Shown: in pieces, positions 46,404 to 46,591 of the stretch
Layout of the letters: each line of letters opens with the position of its first letter
How positions within the stretch are numbered: the stretch's first letter is position 1
NCBI RefSeq assembly: GCF_001668725.1
Contig: NZ_LZKL01000071.1
Coordinates: forward strand, 1 to 46,591
Length of the DNA: 46,591 nucleotides
Source: Mycobacterium sp. E787
GTDB lineage: Bacteria; Actinomycetota; Actinomycetes; Mycobacteriales; Mycobacteriaceae
Direction: 5' to 3'
The notes under the pieces: generated by a model
The model's database searches: none
The model's input: only the letters and a program-made list of their open reading frames with translations
Told to the model about the DNA's origin: nothing
Program-made: the position numbers and the translations under genes

Positions 46404-46591
46404 ATGAACGAGCGCGACGAATTCCTGCGCGACCGTCTGCGGCCCGACCAGCACGCCGCGCCCGCGTTGCGCCCGCCGGGCCCCCCACCCGCGGGTCCCC
46501 GTCCGGCGCCGCCGGCGCCACGCGGGCCCGCATCCAGTTCTCGTTGCCGTTGACGGTGTTGATCTCGCCGTTGTGGGCGATGCGCCGGAAC
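46404..46591 (+). CDS. 5' end of an Rv3860-type gene, running into a chimeric contig end
   Basis: ATG at 46404 after GAGGAG opens [14 protein letters not shown] followed by a Pro/Ala-rich stretch, typical of the N-terminus of EspI/ParA-like ATPases such as Rv3860 (about 390 residues). Only about 39 codons are genuine. From base 46521 the sequence becomes an exact copy of part of gltB and the frame stops at 46551-46553. The gene is therefore truncated by the window end, not necessarily in the organism. Confidence 0.6.
46521..46591. repeat. Exact 71-base direct repeat of gltB sequence at the window end
   Basis: Bases 46521-46591 equal 45071-45141 inside gltB at every position. The match starts abruptly (T versus A at the base before) and runs to the last base of the window. 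A 71-base perfect copy ending exactly at the contig edge suggests a misassembly or chimeric read. Confidence 0.95.

Overview
The window is a GC-rich actinobacterial chromosome segment. Gene content and order match the Mycobacterium tuberculosis H37Rv interval Rv3811 to Rv3860, in the same orientation. These assignments rest on recognised protein sequences and gene order; no search was run. Four things point to a slow-growing nontuberculous Mycobacterium, possibly of M. avium complex type. The sulfolipid block Rv3820c-Rv3828c is missing. The PE_PGRS62 position holds a PE protein without PGRS repeats. The LCP gene Rv3840 is full length. Genes absent from H37Rv at this place are present (ycnI, copC, dinB3, a GGDEF-EAL gene and a PknD-like kinase). 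The 46591-base length and a chimeric right end suggest the window is a whole draft contig.

Layout. 0-6.5 kb: an exported amidase, a PE protein, a HAD phosphatase and three tandem PlsC acyltransferases. 6.5-8.9 kb: a decayed phosphotransferase (Rv3817), an MBL/Rieske protein and its small partner. 8.8-11.7 kb: a carotenoid-type oxidoreductase, a TetR regulator and a small membrane protein, with two similar palindromes that look like one TetR operator family. 11.7-18.1 kb: a methyltransferase and divergent AraC regulator, serS, a septum-formation protein, a metallopeptidase, a Cys-rich mini-protein, a histidine phosphatase and pheA. 18.1-22 kb: an iron-box-controlled DUF2470 gene, an LCP ligase, glpQ1 and a zinc-ribbon membrane protein; bfrB is not at its usual place.

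22-28.5 kb: a non-coding stretch with DnaA-box-like sites, an unlisted 51-residue membrane mini-protein, sodA, a Mn2+ riboswitch (yybP-ykoY) ahead of a GDT1-type Mn exporter, espR, a coiled-coil protein, a copper pair (YcnI-CopC) and hns. 28.5-32.4 kb: rraA, ethA/ethR around a periodic operator, and dinB3 with an SOS-like box touching its start. 32.4-39.8 kb is the accessory part: a GAF-GGDEF-EAL protein, a PHP protein, a PknD-like kinase followed by a decayed copy of the PHP gene, a membrane protein, a luciferase-like oxidoreductase and a 46-residue protein. 39.8-46.6 kb: gltD and gltB (translationally coupled), a leader hairpin, and the first codons of an Rv3860-type gene.

The final 71 bases exactly repeat bases 45071-45141 inside gltB and are most likely an assembly artefact. 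No tRNA, rRNA, CRISPR array or complete insertion sequence was seen.
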